Source: an uncultured Alphaproteobacteria bacterium (GTDB taxonomy: Bacteria; Pseudomonadota; Alphaproteobacteria; Reyranellales; Reyranellaceae). Taken from it: a DNA stretch of 12,752 nt. Shown piece by piece: positions 1 through 6,401 of this stretch. The translations under genes and the position numbers were made by a program. The notes under the pieces were generated by a model. That model worked only from the letters and a program-made list of their open reading frames with translations, ran no database searches and had not been told where the DNA came from. The stretch is taken from positions 1 to 12,752 of the forward strand of contig CAIYWM010000352.1 of NCBI GenBank assembly GCA_903929895.1, read 5' to 3'. Each line of letters starts with the position of its first letter. Positions within the stretch are counted from its first letter, which is position 1.

Positions 1-719
1 CAGGTGATGCCGCGGGCGTAGTCGGTCTTCTCCTCGATGCGCACGATCTGGCGGGCGATCTCGAGGATGGCGCTGCGGCCGTCCTCGTGGCGCACGCCGG
101 CATGGGCGGCGCGGCCCTTCGCGGTCAGGGTGAAACGGCCGACGCCCTTGCGCGAGGTCACGACCTTGTCGCCGTCGCGGCCCGGCTCCATGACCAGCGC
201 GTATTTGTGCCCCTTGGCGGCCTCCTCGATACGGGCCCGCGAGGTCGGGCTGCCGACCTCTTCCTCGGGAATGAACAGGAAGGTCACCGGCAGCTTGGTG
301 CGCTTGCCCTGGCGGAGCAGGTGCCTGAGCGCGTAGTAGGCGATGTAGCCGCCCGCCTTCATGTCGTAGATGCCGGGACCGAAGACGCTGTCGCCTTCCT
401 GGCGGATCTTCAGCTCCTTCTCCTTCATCCCGAGCGGATGGACCGTGTCGAGATGGGCAAGGACCAGAATGCCCTTGCCCTGCCCCGTGCTCCACTCCGC
501 CGGGGTCCTGGCTTCGAAGATATCCCCGAAGCCGTCGCGACCCGGCGTGCGCGACAGGTCGAGGCCAAGGTCGCGGAACTGGCCCTCGACCTTGTCGACC
601 ATGAGATTGACCGCCTTCGCGTCGTGGCTCGGGCTCTCGATCTCGATCCACTCGACGATCCCTTCCAGGATCTCCTTGGGATCGATCCTGGGCTCGTTCT
701 TCATACGCTCGGCAGCCAT
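1..719 (-). CDS. M20-family zinc metallopeptidase, glutamate carboxypeptidase-like (partial, C-terminus off the window)
   Basis: The 239 visible residues are the N-terminal part of an M20 (CPG2/ArgE/DapE-like) di-zinc hydrolase, which removes a C-terminal amino acid or an N-acyl group. Metal-site motifs appear in order: HLD at 89-91, GPGIYDMK around D119, the EE pair at E153-E154 before VGS (general base plus metal ligand), and MEPG with E178. The sequence then enters the dimerisation domain (GVGRFTLTAKGRAAHAG, H206). Family members are about 380-430 residues, so 150-190 residues lie beyond base 1. The start at 719 follows a GGAAGGA ribosome site, 18 bases after the SDR stop, so it is probably the last visible gene of the minus-strand run. 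There is no obvious signal peptide, so it is probably cytoplasmic. The closest look is to carboxypeptidase G2-like members; the exact substrate (folate-type, acylated amino acid, dipeptide) cannot be told. Confidence 0.9.
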   Translation of the reverse strand, partial: MAAERMKNEPRIDPKEILEGIVEWIEIESPSHDAKAVNLMVDKVEGQFRDLGLDLSRTPGRDGFGDIFEARTPAEWSTGQGKGILVLAHLDTVHPLGMKEKELKIRQEGDSVFGPGIYDMKAGGYIAYYALRHLLRQGKRTKLPVTFLFIPEEEVGSPTSRARIEEAAKGHKYALVMEPGRDGDKVVTSRKGVGRFTLTAKGRAAHAGVRHEDGRSAILEIARQIVRIEEKTDYARGIT

Positions 720-737
720 TGTCTCAGTCCTTCCAGC

Positions 738-1661
738 TCAGATCGGATCCCAGGTGAAGTACTCGGGCGAGCGCTTCAGGTCGGTGAAGTAGGGCTTCAT
801 CGACGGCACCGCGTGCTCGGCGATGTCCTCCAGGGTCCAGCCTTCGGAGTTATGCACGGACCGTACCGGACGGTTGGCGTTGAACAGCATGATCTCGTTC
901 ATGCGCACGCCGAAGATCTGCGAGGTGATGCCCTGCTCCTGGGCCGAGTCCGACAGGAGGTACACCGCCATCGGCGCGATCTTGGCCGGGGTCATCTTCT
1001 TGGAGCGCTCCAGGCGCGCCTTCTGGGCCTCGGTGTCGGCGGGGATGGTGCCGATCATGCGCGTCCAGGCGAACGGCGAGATGCAGTTGGAGCGGACGTT
1101 GAACGCCGCCATGTCGAGCGCGATCGAGCGCGACAGGCCGATGATGCCCATCTTGGCCGCCGAGTAGTTGGCCTGGCCGAAGTTGCCGACGAGCCCGGAC
1201 GTCGAGGTGAAGTGCACGAAGGCGCCGGACTTCTGTTCCTTGAAGTAGTTGGCGGCCGCGCGGCTGGTGTTGAACGAGCCGTTGAGATGGACGTCGATGA
1301 CCATCTTCCAGTCCATGTGGCTCATGCGATGGAAGATGCGGTCGCGCAGGATGCCGGCATTGTTGATGACGCCGTCGATGCGGCCGAAATTCTCGACCGC
1401 CGCCTTGACCATGCGCTCCGCGCCGGCCGGGTCGGAGACGCTGTCGCCATTGGGAACGGCATGGCCGCCGGCCGCCTTGATCTCCTCGCAGACCTTCTCG
1501 GCCGCCGTCGCGCTGCCGCTGCCCTCGCCGTCGACCGCGCCGCCGAGATCATTGACCACGACCTTCGCGCCCTCGCGGGCTGCCAGCAGCGCCATCTCGC
1601 GGCCGATGCCGCCGCCCGCGCCGGTCACCAGAACGACCTTGTCCTTAAGCATGTTCGTCAT
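738..1661 (-). CDS. SDR-family (3R)-hydroxyacyl-CoA dehydrogenase-like (MFE-2/17beta-HSD4 type)
   Basis: 307-residue short-chain dehydrogenase. The Rossmann motif TGAGGGIG lies at 13-20, followed by VVVNDLGG at 35-41, NNAG at 100-103, N127, S153 and YSAAK (Y166, K170), which gives a complete Asn-Ser-Tyr-Lys tetrad. VVVNDLGG, NNAGILRDR and GNFGQANYSAAK closely resemble the hydroxyacyl-CoA dehydrogenase domain of peroxisomal multifunctional enzyme 2. The likely reaction is therefore NAD-dependent oxidation of a (3R)-hydroxyacyl-CoA or a similar alcohol. About 55 residues after the catalytic core (from residue 250) match the long C-terminal tail of that group. An upstream in-frame ATG at 1730 lies inside the MFS gene and lacks family similarity. 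The ATG at 1661 follows a GAGGGAG ribosome site and is preferred. The gene begins 19 bases after the MFS stop and ends 18 bases before the M20 gene. The hydratase and SCP2 domains of eukaryotic MFE-2 are absent. Confidence 0.92.
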   Translation of the reverse strand: MTNMLKDKVVLVTGAGGGIGREMALLAAREGAKVVVNDLGGAVDGEGSGSATAAEKVCEEIKAAGGHAVPNGDSVSDPAGAERMVKAAVENFGRIDGVINNAGILRDRIFHRMSHMDWKMVIDVHLNGSFNTSRAAANYFKEQKSGAFVHFTSTSGLVGNFGQANYSAAKMGIIGLSRSIALDMAAFNVRSNCISPFAWTRMIGTIPADTEAQKARLERSKKMTPAKIAPMAVYLLSDSAQEQGITSQIFGVRMNEIMLFNANRPVRSVHNSEGWTLEDIAEHAVPSMKPYFTDLKRSPEYFTWDPI

Positions 1662-1671
1662 CGTCTTCTCT

Positions 1672-1678
1672 CTCCCTC
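1672..1678 (-). promoter_or_regulatory. Ribosome binding site that fixes the SDR start
   Basis: On the minus strand a GAGGGAG purine tract sits 10 bases before the ATG at 1661 and directly after the TAG of the MFS gene. It supports 1661 as the start over the in-frame ATG at 1730, which would add 23 residues unlike the family and overlap the MFS gene by about 50 bases. Confidence 0.7.
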
Positions 1679-1680
1679 TT

Positions 1681-2895
1681 CTACTCATCCAGTTTCGGGG
1701 CGCGCGGCTCACCGCGCAACAGTCGGGCACTCAGCACTGTCGCGATTGCGAACGGCGCGAGCCCGATCACCATCGGCATTGCGACATAGCGGCTGCCGAC
1801 CACGGTCAGGGCCGCAACCGCGATCGTGCCCATGGCGCCCATGCCCATCTGTGCGAGACCGGCCAGCGACGAGGCGGTGCCGTCGAGGCGCGGATAGAGG
1901 CCGACCGCACCGGCATTGGCGTTGGCCACGATCATGCCTGTCCCGAAGCTCAACAGCATGTGCGGTCCGACGATGGCCCACCACGTCACGATGCCGGAGA
2001 GCGAAAGAGCCGCCATGCCGACCAGTGCCGCCACGTGAAACCAGCCCGAGAACATGATAATGTCCACCGGCGCGACGCGGCCGACCAGGCGGTTGTTCAC
2101 GAAGGTGCCGAGCGTGAAGCCGCCGACCGAAAGCAGCACGATCAGGCCGAACTCCCGCGGGCTGAAGCCCATGGTCTCCTGCAGCACGAACGGCACGCCG
2201 GCGAGCATCCCGAAGTTAAGCGCGAAGGCGAAGCCCAGGGGGAGGATGTGGCCCAGGAAGCGGCGGTCGCGCAGCATTTCGCCCGATCCGCGCAACAGGC
2301 TCGAAATGTCGATGCGGTCACTGCGGAACTTGTTGGTCTCGCGCAGGCCCGCCAGCGTCACCAGGAACAGAATGGTGCCGAAGCCGCCCACGAACCAGAA
2401 GGTCGCCCGCCAGCTCGCCCATTCGCCAAGGAAGCCACCGATCGTCGGGGCCAGCGAAGGCGCGATGTTCTGGCCGAGCGAGATCCAGCTCATGACCAGC
2501 GGCATCTCCTTGAACGTGTAGGCGTCGCGCGTCAGCGCGCGGCCCAGCACCGATCCCGAGGCTGCCCCCAGCCCCTGCAGGATGCGCAACCCGATCAGCC
2601 CGCCGATCGACGGCGCAAAGGCGCAGGCGAAGCTGGTGATCGCAAAGAACAGCAGGCCGCCCAGCAGCACCGGCCGGCGCCCGTAGCGGTCGCTGAGCGG
2701 CCCGTAGAAGAGCTGCCCGACCGCAAAGCCCAGCATGTAGGTGGTCAGCGTCAGCTTCACGTTTTCCGGCGTCGCCAGCAGTTCATGGCCGACCGACGGC
2801 ATGACCGGCGTGTAGATGCTCATGGTGAGCGGGCCAAAACTGCCCAGCGCCACCAGAAGGGCGATGTAGGCGGGCGACCGCGGCGTCAGGTTCAC
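1681..2895 (-). CDS. MFS transporter, Bcr/CflA drug-resistance type (DHA1)
   Basis: 404-residue, strongly hydrophobic protein consistent with 12 membrane helices; it probably exports small molecules with proton antiport in the inner membrane. Family marks are motif A, GPLSDRYGRRP at 65-75 in the loop after helix 2, LRILQGLGAASG around R104 in helix 4, and the proline/glycine-rich APTIGGFL of helix 5 around 149-156. The helix 1 stretch PLTMSIYTPVMP aligns with PLSIDMYLPALP of E. coli Bcr, so the family's acidic residue there is Ser26. The start is a GTG at 2895 that overlaps the TGA of the upstream transglutaminase gene by 4 bases (GTGA), a sign of translational coupling. The stop is TAG at 1681. 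Its substrate is unknown; the operon position suggests export of a metabolite or toxic intermediate, but that is inference. Confidence 0.9.
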   Translation of the reverse strand: MNLTPRSPAYIALLVALGSFGPLTMSIYTPVMPSVGHELLATPENVKLTLTTYMLGFAVGQLFYGPLSDRYGRRPVLLGGLLFFAITSFACAFAPSIGGLIGLRILQGLGAASGSVLGRALTRDAYTFKEMPLVMSWISLGQNIAPSLAPTIGGFLGEWASWRATFWFVGGFGTILFLVTLAGLRETNKFRSDRIDISSLLRGSGEMLRDRRFLGHILPLGFAFALNFGMLAGVPFVLQETMGFSPREFGLIVLLSVGGFTLGTFVNNRLVGRVAPVDIIMFSGWFHVAALVGMAALSLSGIVTWWAIVGPHMLLSFGTGMIVANANAGAVGLYPRLDGTASSLAGLAQMGMGAMGTIAVAALTVVGSRYVAMPMVIGLAPFAIATVLSARLLRGEPRAPKLDE

Positions 2896-3632
2896 TTGGA
2901 CTTCGCCCCGCCCGTTGCCTCCGCCGCACCCTCCGCGCCGAAATCGCCGCCCAGCGCCACCTCCTCCTGCGCCTTCGACAGGCGCGGGTAGTAGTGGCGG
3001 AAGGCGCCCCGGATCTCGTCGAACGGGATGTCGCCGAAGACGCCCCGATAGGCGAGATACTCCATGTGCCGCCGACCGCTGAGATCGAACGGGTGATAGA
3101 TAGAATCGCCCACGGCATCCCAGTCGAGCGGCTTCAGGCCGAACTTGTCGGTGAGTTCCCGGTTGAAGGCCGGCGTCGCCTTGACCCAGCGCCCGTCCAG
3201 CCAGACGTCCGTGTAGCCGTGATAGTAGAAGACGTCGCTGCCCATCAATTCGGAAAGCCGCTGCGTCGTCATGTGGTTGCGCACGTCGGCATATCCCAGC
3301 CGGGCCGGAATGCCCACGGCGCGGCAGACCGCGGCCATCAGGCCGGCCTTGTTCACGCAGTAGCCGTGACCGGCCGCGAGGGTGGTGCTGGCGCGATAGG
3401 CGTCGCGCTTCATCGGCGTGTTGTAGGGATCGTAGCGCAGCTCGTCGCGCACGGCGTAGTACAGGCGCAGCGCCTTCTCCTGGTCACTGCCATCCCCAGC
3501 CACGCGCCTTGCGTAGGCCACGATTATCGGGTGTTGTGAATCGATCAAGTCGCCTGGGAGCCGATAGGCCTCGAAGCTGGCATCGTCACGAACGACGTCG
3601 TCGGCCGGGGTCTTGAGGGATTCGTAATCCAT
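2892..3632 (-). CDS. Transglutaminase-like cysteine protease-fold protein
   Basis: 246-residue protein with a bacterial transglutaminase-like core at about 50-160. The nucleophile motif GHGYCVNKAGLMAAVCRAVGIPAR has Cys92, and HGYTDVWLDGRW carries His138. The segment after it, WVKATPAFN, is where this fold usually has the third catalytic residue in a V-D-P/A-type motif; here Ala152 stands there and Asn157 is nearby, so the triad is atypical. Such proteins act as peptidases, amidases or protein-crosslinking enzymes; which of these applies cannot be told. No signal peptide is visible. The C-terminal 20 residues are Ala/Gly-rich (GAEGAAEATGG) and probably disordered. It is the first gene of the minus-strand run and its stop overlaps the MFS start. 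The ribosome site is weak (AAAGAAAA about 8 bases upstream). Only 38 bases separate it from the divergent SRPBCC gene. Confidence 0.85.
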   Translation of the reverse strand: MDYESLKTPADDVVRDDASFEAYRLPGDLIDSQHPIIVAYARRVAGDGSDQEKALRLYYAVRDELRYDPYNTPMKRDAYRASTTLAAGHGYCVNKAGLMAAVCRAVGIPARLGYADVRNHMTTQRLSELMGSDVFYYHGYTDVWLDGRWVKATPAFNRELTDKFGLKPLDWDAVGDSIYHPFDLSGRRHMEYLAYRGVFGDIPFDEIRGAFRHYYPRLSKAQEEVALGGDFGAEGAAEATGGAKSK

Positions 3633-3670
3633 GTGCGGCGTTTTCTTTAAGGCAAGAGGCGGGAAAGTCC
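3633..3670. promoter_or_regulatory. 38-base divergent gap between transglutaminase and SRPBCC genes
   Basis: The gap holds the start regions of two divergent genes but is too short for two separate promoters, so at least one promoter must lie within the opposite gene. On the plus side it ends in GGCGGGAAAGTCC before the ATG at 3671, a reasonable ribosome site (GGGAAAG). No clear -35/-10 pair is seen inside it. Confidence 0.35.
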
Positions 3671-4168
3671 ATGAGCGACGGCGCGCAATTCACCCATGCG
3701 CATATGGTGCGCTTCGAGCGGCACCTTCCCGGCCCGCCCGCGCAGGCGTGGAGTTTTCTGGCCGACACCGGCCGCCTGCCCGGCTGGTACGGCGACGGCA
3801 GCATCGAGCCGAGGGTCGGTGGCGCCGTATCGCTGATGGGCGGCCACATACGTGGGGTCGTCACGCAATGGCAGCCGCCGGGCCGGCTCGCCTACACATG
3901 GAACGTGTACAATCCGGGTGACGCGACGTCGCCCTACCCCGAATCGTACGTCATCCTCACGTTGGCCGCCTCCGTCGAGGGCACCCTGCTGACACTGGAG
4001 CACCTGCCGGTCCTGGAATCGTTCGTGAAGCTCAACGCGATGGGCTGGCACACCTTCGTCGACATGGTCGAGGCCGCTGTCCGCGGTGAAGCGGTGCATG
4101 GACGCGACCATTACATGGCACAGAACGCCAAGCGCTATGGCGTGGATCTGAGCAACCGCGTGGGCTGA
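3671..4168 (+). CDS. SRPBCC (START/Bet v1-like, AHSA1-type) domain protein
   Basis: 165-residue single-domain protein with the SRPBCC pattern: an N-terminal strand and helix (FERHLPGPPAQAWSFLADTGRLPGWYG, about 15-41), a central RGVVTQWQPPGRLAYTWN (60-77), TLLTLEHLP (105-113), and a C-terminal helix starting GWHTFVDMVEAAVRGE. The fold forms a deep hydrophobic cavity that binds lipids, polyketides or other small ligands; AHSA1-like bacterial members are mostly uncharacterised. No catalytic residues can be assigned. It is the only plus-strand gene left of 7716: it diverges from the transglutaminase gene and its stop lies 3 bases from the stop of the TIGR03032 gene. ATG 3671 is chosen because a purine-rich site precedes it; an internal ATG at 3704 (residue 12) lacks one but would keep the whole domain. 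Confidence 0.88.
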   Translation: MSDGAQFTHAHMVRFERHLPGPPAQAWSFLADTGRLPGWYGDGSIEPRVGGAVSLMGGHIRGVVTQWQPPGRLAYTWNVYNPGDATSPYPESYVILTLAASVEGTLLTLEHLPVLESFVKLNAMGWHTFVDMVEAAVRGEAVHGRDHYMAQNAKRYGVDLSNRVG

Positions 4169-4171
4169 TCG

Positions 4172-5290
4172 CTACTCGACCGACACGGTGCGGCGAATTT
4201 CATCGCTCTTGAAACCGATCATCATCGGCCGAGCGAGGCCCGGCAGGGCGACGACGTCATAGAGTTCATTGACGACGCCTTCGAGCCGCAGCCAGTGCGC
4301 GACGTCGCCCGTCCGCGTGTCGATCACGAACACGCCGCAGCGCGGGCCGATCTTGGCGGCGGCCAGACGGTCCTGCAGCGGCAGGCCGGCGAAGGTGCGG
4401 TTCTCGCGGGGTTCCGAGAGGCCCACCAGCGCATAGGGGCCGACGAAGTCGAGGCCGCGAAGATAGCCCGGGCAGAAGGCCAGTGGCTCGAAGCGGCCAC
4501 TGGCCAGGTTGACCGTACCCACTTCGCCCGCGCCGGAGTTCAGCACCCAGAGCCTGCCATCGTGCAGGCGCGGTGAATGGGGCATCGACAGGCCCCGGCA
4601 CACCACCTCGCCCGAGGCGACGTCGACAACGACACCGCCGTTGGTGCGGTGCTCGCGCCAACCGTCGGTAACGTCGGTCTCGGCGACGCAGGTCACATAG
4701 GCCGGCTCGCCGTCGCGCATCGCCAGGCCGTTCAGGTGGCACCGATCCTCCGGCGCCAGCCGCGAAAGGAAGGGCGGCTTCCACAATGGCCTGAAGCTGT
4801 GCGTTTCGCTGGTGGTCGCGAGGCAGGAGAACAGCGTGTTGACGAAAACCAGCCTGCCGTCGCGGCCGAAGGCGACGTCGTGAGCGTCGAGATCGGCGGT
4901 GTAGGTCGCCGATTGCGGCACGAACAACGCGTCGTAGCCGGCGGCGCCCGGTGTACCGCGCGCGGCATCGACGAAGCTCGTGATCTGGATCATCGACGCG
5001 ACGACCAGACGCGAGTCATGGAAGGCCATGCCCATCGGCCGCTCCAGCGTGCGCTCGAATACCGAGAGCCGCCCCGACTGCCTGTTGGTGCCGACCAGGA
5101 TGACCTTGCCGCTCTGGTAGGTCGAGAGCGCAAGGCTGCCGCCGCTATCGGCCAGCCAGCTCGGGAACTGCCGCGAGGTGGTGACGACGAAGGCCGGCGT
5201 TTCCTTCTGGGCGGGCGCGACGGCAGGATTTGCCACTGCGTCGGCTGTATCCGCCGCCGCGACAGCCGTTCCCTTGTCTTTCGCACTCAT
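4172..5290 (-). CDS. TIGR03032 family (DUF4915) protein, predicted beta-propeller, function unknown
   Basis: 372-residue protein recognised by the landmarks of TIGR03032: PSWLADSGGSLALSTYQSGK (about 43-62), the VFVNTLFSCLATTSETHSF region (148-166), EDRCHLNGLA (181-190), GLSMPHSPRLHDGRLWVLNSG (233-253), FCPGYLRGLDFVG (272-284), SEPRENRTF (292-300) and NELYDVVALPG (341-351). Repeated strand-turn units resemble NHL/SMP-30-type propellers, but no enzyme activity is established for the family and none is claimed here. The first 33 residues are an Ala-rich, probably disordered extension with no hydrophobic signal core. It ends in TAG, 3 bases from the convergent SRPBCC stop. Its ribosome site is poor. 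About 190 bases separate its start from the thioesterase gene behind it, so it may have its own promoter there. Confidence 0.88.
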   Translation of the reverse strand: MSAKDKGTAVAAADTADAVANPAVAPAQKETPAFVVTTSRQFPSWLADSGGSLALSTYQSGKVILVGTNRQSGRLSVFERTLERPMGMAFHDSRLVVASMIQITSFVDAARGTPGAAGYDALFVPQSATYTADLDAHDVAFGRDGRLVFVNTLFSCLATTSETHSFRPLWKPPFLSRLAPEDRCHLNGLAMRDGEPAYVTCVAETDVTDGWREHRTNGGVVVDVASGEVVCRGLSMPHSPRLHDGRLWVLNSGAGEVGTVNLASGRFEPLAFCPGYLRGLDFVGPYALVGLSEPRENRTFAGLPLQDRLAAAKIGPRCGVFVIDTRTGDVAHWLRLEGVVNELYDVVALPGLARPMMIGFKSDEIRRTVSVE

Positions 5291-5478
5291 GAGAAACCGA
5301 TGTCCAAATGTCGTGATCCCGTGCGGCGTTCAGCGCAACGGCAGCTTAGATCAGGAAGTAGCCGAGGTCTGCATGACCGAGCCTGTGACGAACTCAAGCA
5401 TGCCTGTCAGGCTGCGGGTCCATCCTGCCTGTCGCACACGTGGCAAGACGCAGAAGGCGGCATGATCTAGGGCGATCA
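5291..5478. other. 188-base intergenic region between thioesterase and TIGR03032 genes
   Basis: This is the largest gap in the window. It must hold the 3' end signal of the acyl-CoA dehydrogenase/thioesterase operon and any separate promoter for the TIGR03032 gene, both reading leftward. It contains three GCCTGT copies and, at its right end, a small inverted repeat (listed separately). Candidate -35 boxes (TTGAGT on the minus strand near 5397) have no convincing -10 partner. Open frames in it are short, with lower third-position GC than the neighbouring genes. Confidence 0.5.
5381..5433. repeat. Three GCCTGT direct repeats, one inside a GCCTGtCAGGC palindrome
   Basis: GCCTGT occurs at 5381-5386, 5402-5407 and 5427-5432, spaced 21 and 25 bases, roughly two helical turns. 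The middle copy forms an 11-base perfect palindrome at 5402-5412 (GCCTG-T-CAGGC); the second and third share TGCCTGTC. It lies upstream of the TIGR03032 start and could be an operator. Chance is quite possible for a hexamer in GC-rich DNA. Confidence 0.25.
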
Positions 5479-5479
5479 T
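5462..5479. repeat. Small inverted repeat at the end of the thioesterase operon
   Basis: ATGATC (5462-5467) and GATCAT (5474-5479) form 6-base perfect arms around the loop TAGGGC, touching the TGA stop of the thioesterase gene (5479-5481). The position suits a transcript-end hairpin, but the stem is short and AT-containing and no T-run follows, so a classical intrinsic terminator is not shown. Confidence 0.25.
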
Positions 5480-5940
5480 CACAGCGACGGTGGCGCGTCG
5501 GCGTCCGACTTGACCAGGAAGTGGGCGTTGGCGGTGGCGACCGGACGCGACCGGTCTTCCTGCCAGGCCTCGGCGAAGACGTTGACCATGCGGCGGCCCT
5601 GCTTGGTCACCTTGGCGCAGGCGATCACGTCGACCGGGCGGGCCGAGCGTAGGTAGTCGACGGTGATGTTGACGATCTTCGGCACCGTCTCGGTCTCCGT
5701 CTCCCACAGGAGATGGAAGATTGCCGCCATCTCGAGCATCGCGCCCAGGGTGCCGCCATGGATCGCCGGCAGGAACGTGTTGCCGATCAGCTCTGGATGA
5801 TAACGCATGCGGGTCAGCAGCTCGCCGGTGCCATTCTCCGGGGCGATCTGCATCCACCGCGCATAGGGGATGGCCTCGGCCAGGCGGGCGACGTTTCCCT
5901 CCTTGCGCGCCTCGGCGAGCCGTTCGAGCAGCGCGCTCAT
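5479..5940 (-). CDS. PaaI-type hotdog-fold acyl-CoA thioesterase with intact HGG motif
   Basis: 153-residue single hotdog-domain protein of the PaaI/YdiI-like group, which hydrolyses acyl-CoA thioesters in the cytoplasm as a homotetramer. The active-site stretch LPAIHGGTLGAMLEMAA has His61-Gly62-Gly63 and the acidic residue Glu70 on the central helix, as expected for a working enzyme. NITVDYLRSARPVDVIACAKVTKQGRRMVNVFAEAW (91-126) gives the typical paired long strands. The start at 5940 overlaps the stop of the upstream thioesterase gene by 4 bases (ATGA), so the two are translationally coupled and may form a hetero-oligomer. It ends with tandem TGA TGA codons and is the last gene of the acyl-CoA dehydrogenase operon. 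A role in rescuing CoA from dead-end intermediates of that pathway is inferred from context. Confidence 0.88.
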   Translation of the reverse strand: MSALLERLAEARKEGNVARLAEAIPYARWMQIAPENGTGELLTRMRYHPELIGNTFLPAIHGGTLGAMLEMAAIFHLLWETETETVPKIVNITVDYLRSARPVDVIACAKVTKQGRRMVNVFAEAWQEDRSRPVATANAHFLVKSDADAPPSL

Positions 5941-6401
5941 GGCTTGTCCCCCAGGGGCGGCCGCGTCGGCTTGCCCTTGGTCCCCAGCATGAAGGTGCCG
6001 GCGGCAGCCGCGATCGGGTCCTTGGCGTCGCCGTGATGGGCGAAGGCGCGGGTGAAGGCGACCGAGCGCGTGATGCGATAGCACTCGGCCTCGGCGATCA
6101 CCGGCTTGCCGGGCTCGGCCGGCCGCACATAGTCGATGCGCAGATCGAGCGTCGCGAAGGGCTCCGGCGCCTTCAGCATGGTGGCCACCGACATGCCGCA
6201 GCAGCCGTCGAGCATGGCGGTGAGCGGACCGCCTGCCAGCACGCCGGTCTCGGGATTGCCGACCAGCTCCTCGCGCCACTCGAGCTGCATCGAGGCGAAG
6301 CCACGCGAGGCGCCGATCACCTTCAGGCCCAGCGCCTTGTTGTGCGGAATGTTGTCGGAAAACCACTGCTGGAAGAGCGCGATGCGCGCGTCCTTGTCCA
6401 T
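5937..6401 (-). CDS. PaaI-type hotdog-fold thioesterase-like protein lacking the HGG histidine
   Basis: 154-residue hotdog-domain protein. The active-site region reads GVLAGGPLTAMLDGCCG, in which the usual His-Gly-Gly is Ala56-Gly57-Gly58 while the acidic Asp65 is kept. LDLRIDYVRPAEPGKPVIAEAECYRITRSVAFTRAFAHH (85-123) is a typical hotdog strand pair. In PaaI-type enzymes the HGG segment helps position the thioester carbonyl, so the change may alter or reduce catalysis; a structural partner role with the intact downstream paralogue is possible. Its ATG at 6401 directly follows the TAG stop of the acyl-CoA dehydrogenase frame with no gap; GGGG about 9 bases upstream may act as ribosome site. 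Its stop overlaps the next thioesterase start. Confidence 0.86.
   Translation of the reverse strand: MDKDARIALFQQWFSDNIPHNKALGLKVIGASRGFASMQLEWREELVGNPETGVLAGGPLTAMLDGCCGMSVATMLKAPEPFATLDLRIDYVRPAEPGKPVIAEAECYRITRSVAFTRAFAHHGDAKDPIAAAAGTFMLGTKGKPTRPPLGDKP

Noticed and set aside
87..2057. Long plus-strand open frame (about 656 codons) opposite the M20 and SDR genes
   Set aside because: It is antisense to two genes with full family motifs; its product is rich in Arg, Ala, His and Asp without domain features. This is a usual shadow of GC-rich codon use.
5351..5479. 42-codon minus-strand frame whose ATG overlaps the TGATGA end of the thioesterase gene
   Set aside because: The start is well placed for coupling, but third-position GC is only about 69 percent, lower than the neighbours, and there is no motif; I cannot support it as a gene.
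5462..5479. Intrinsic terminator after the thioesterase gene
   Set aside because: The stem is 6 bases, not GC-rich, and lacks a T-run on the leftward transcript; listed only as an inverted repeat.
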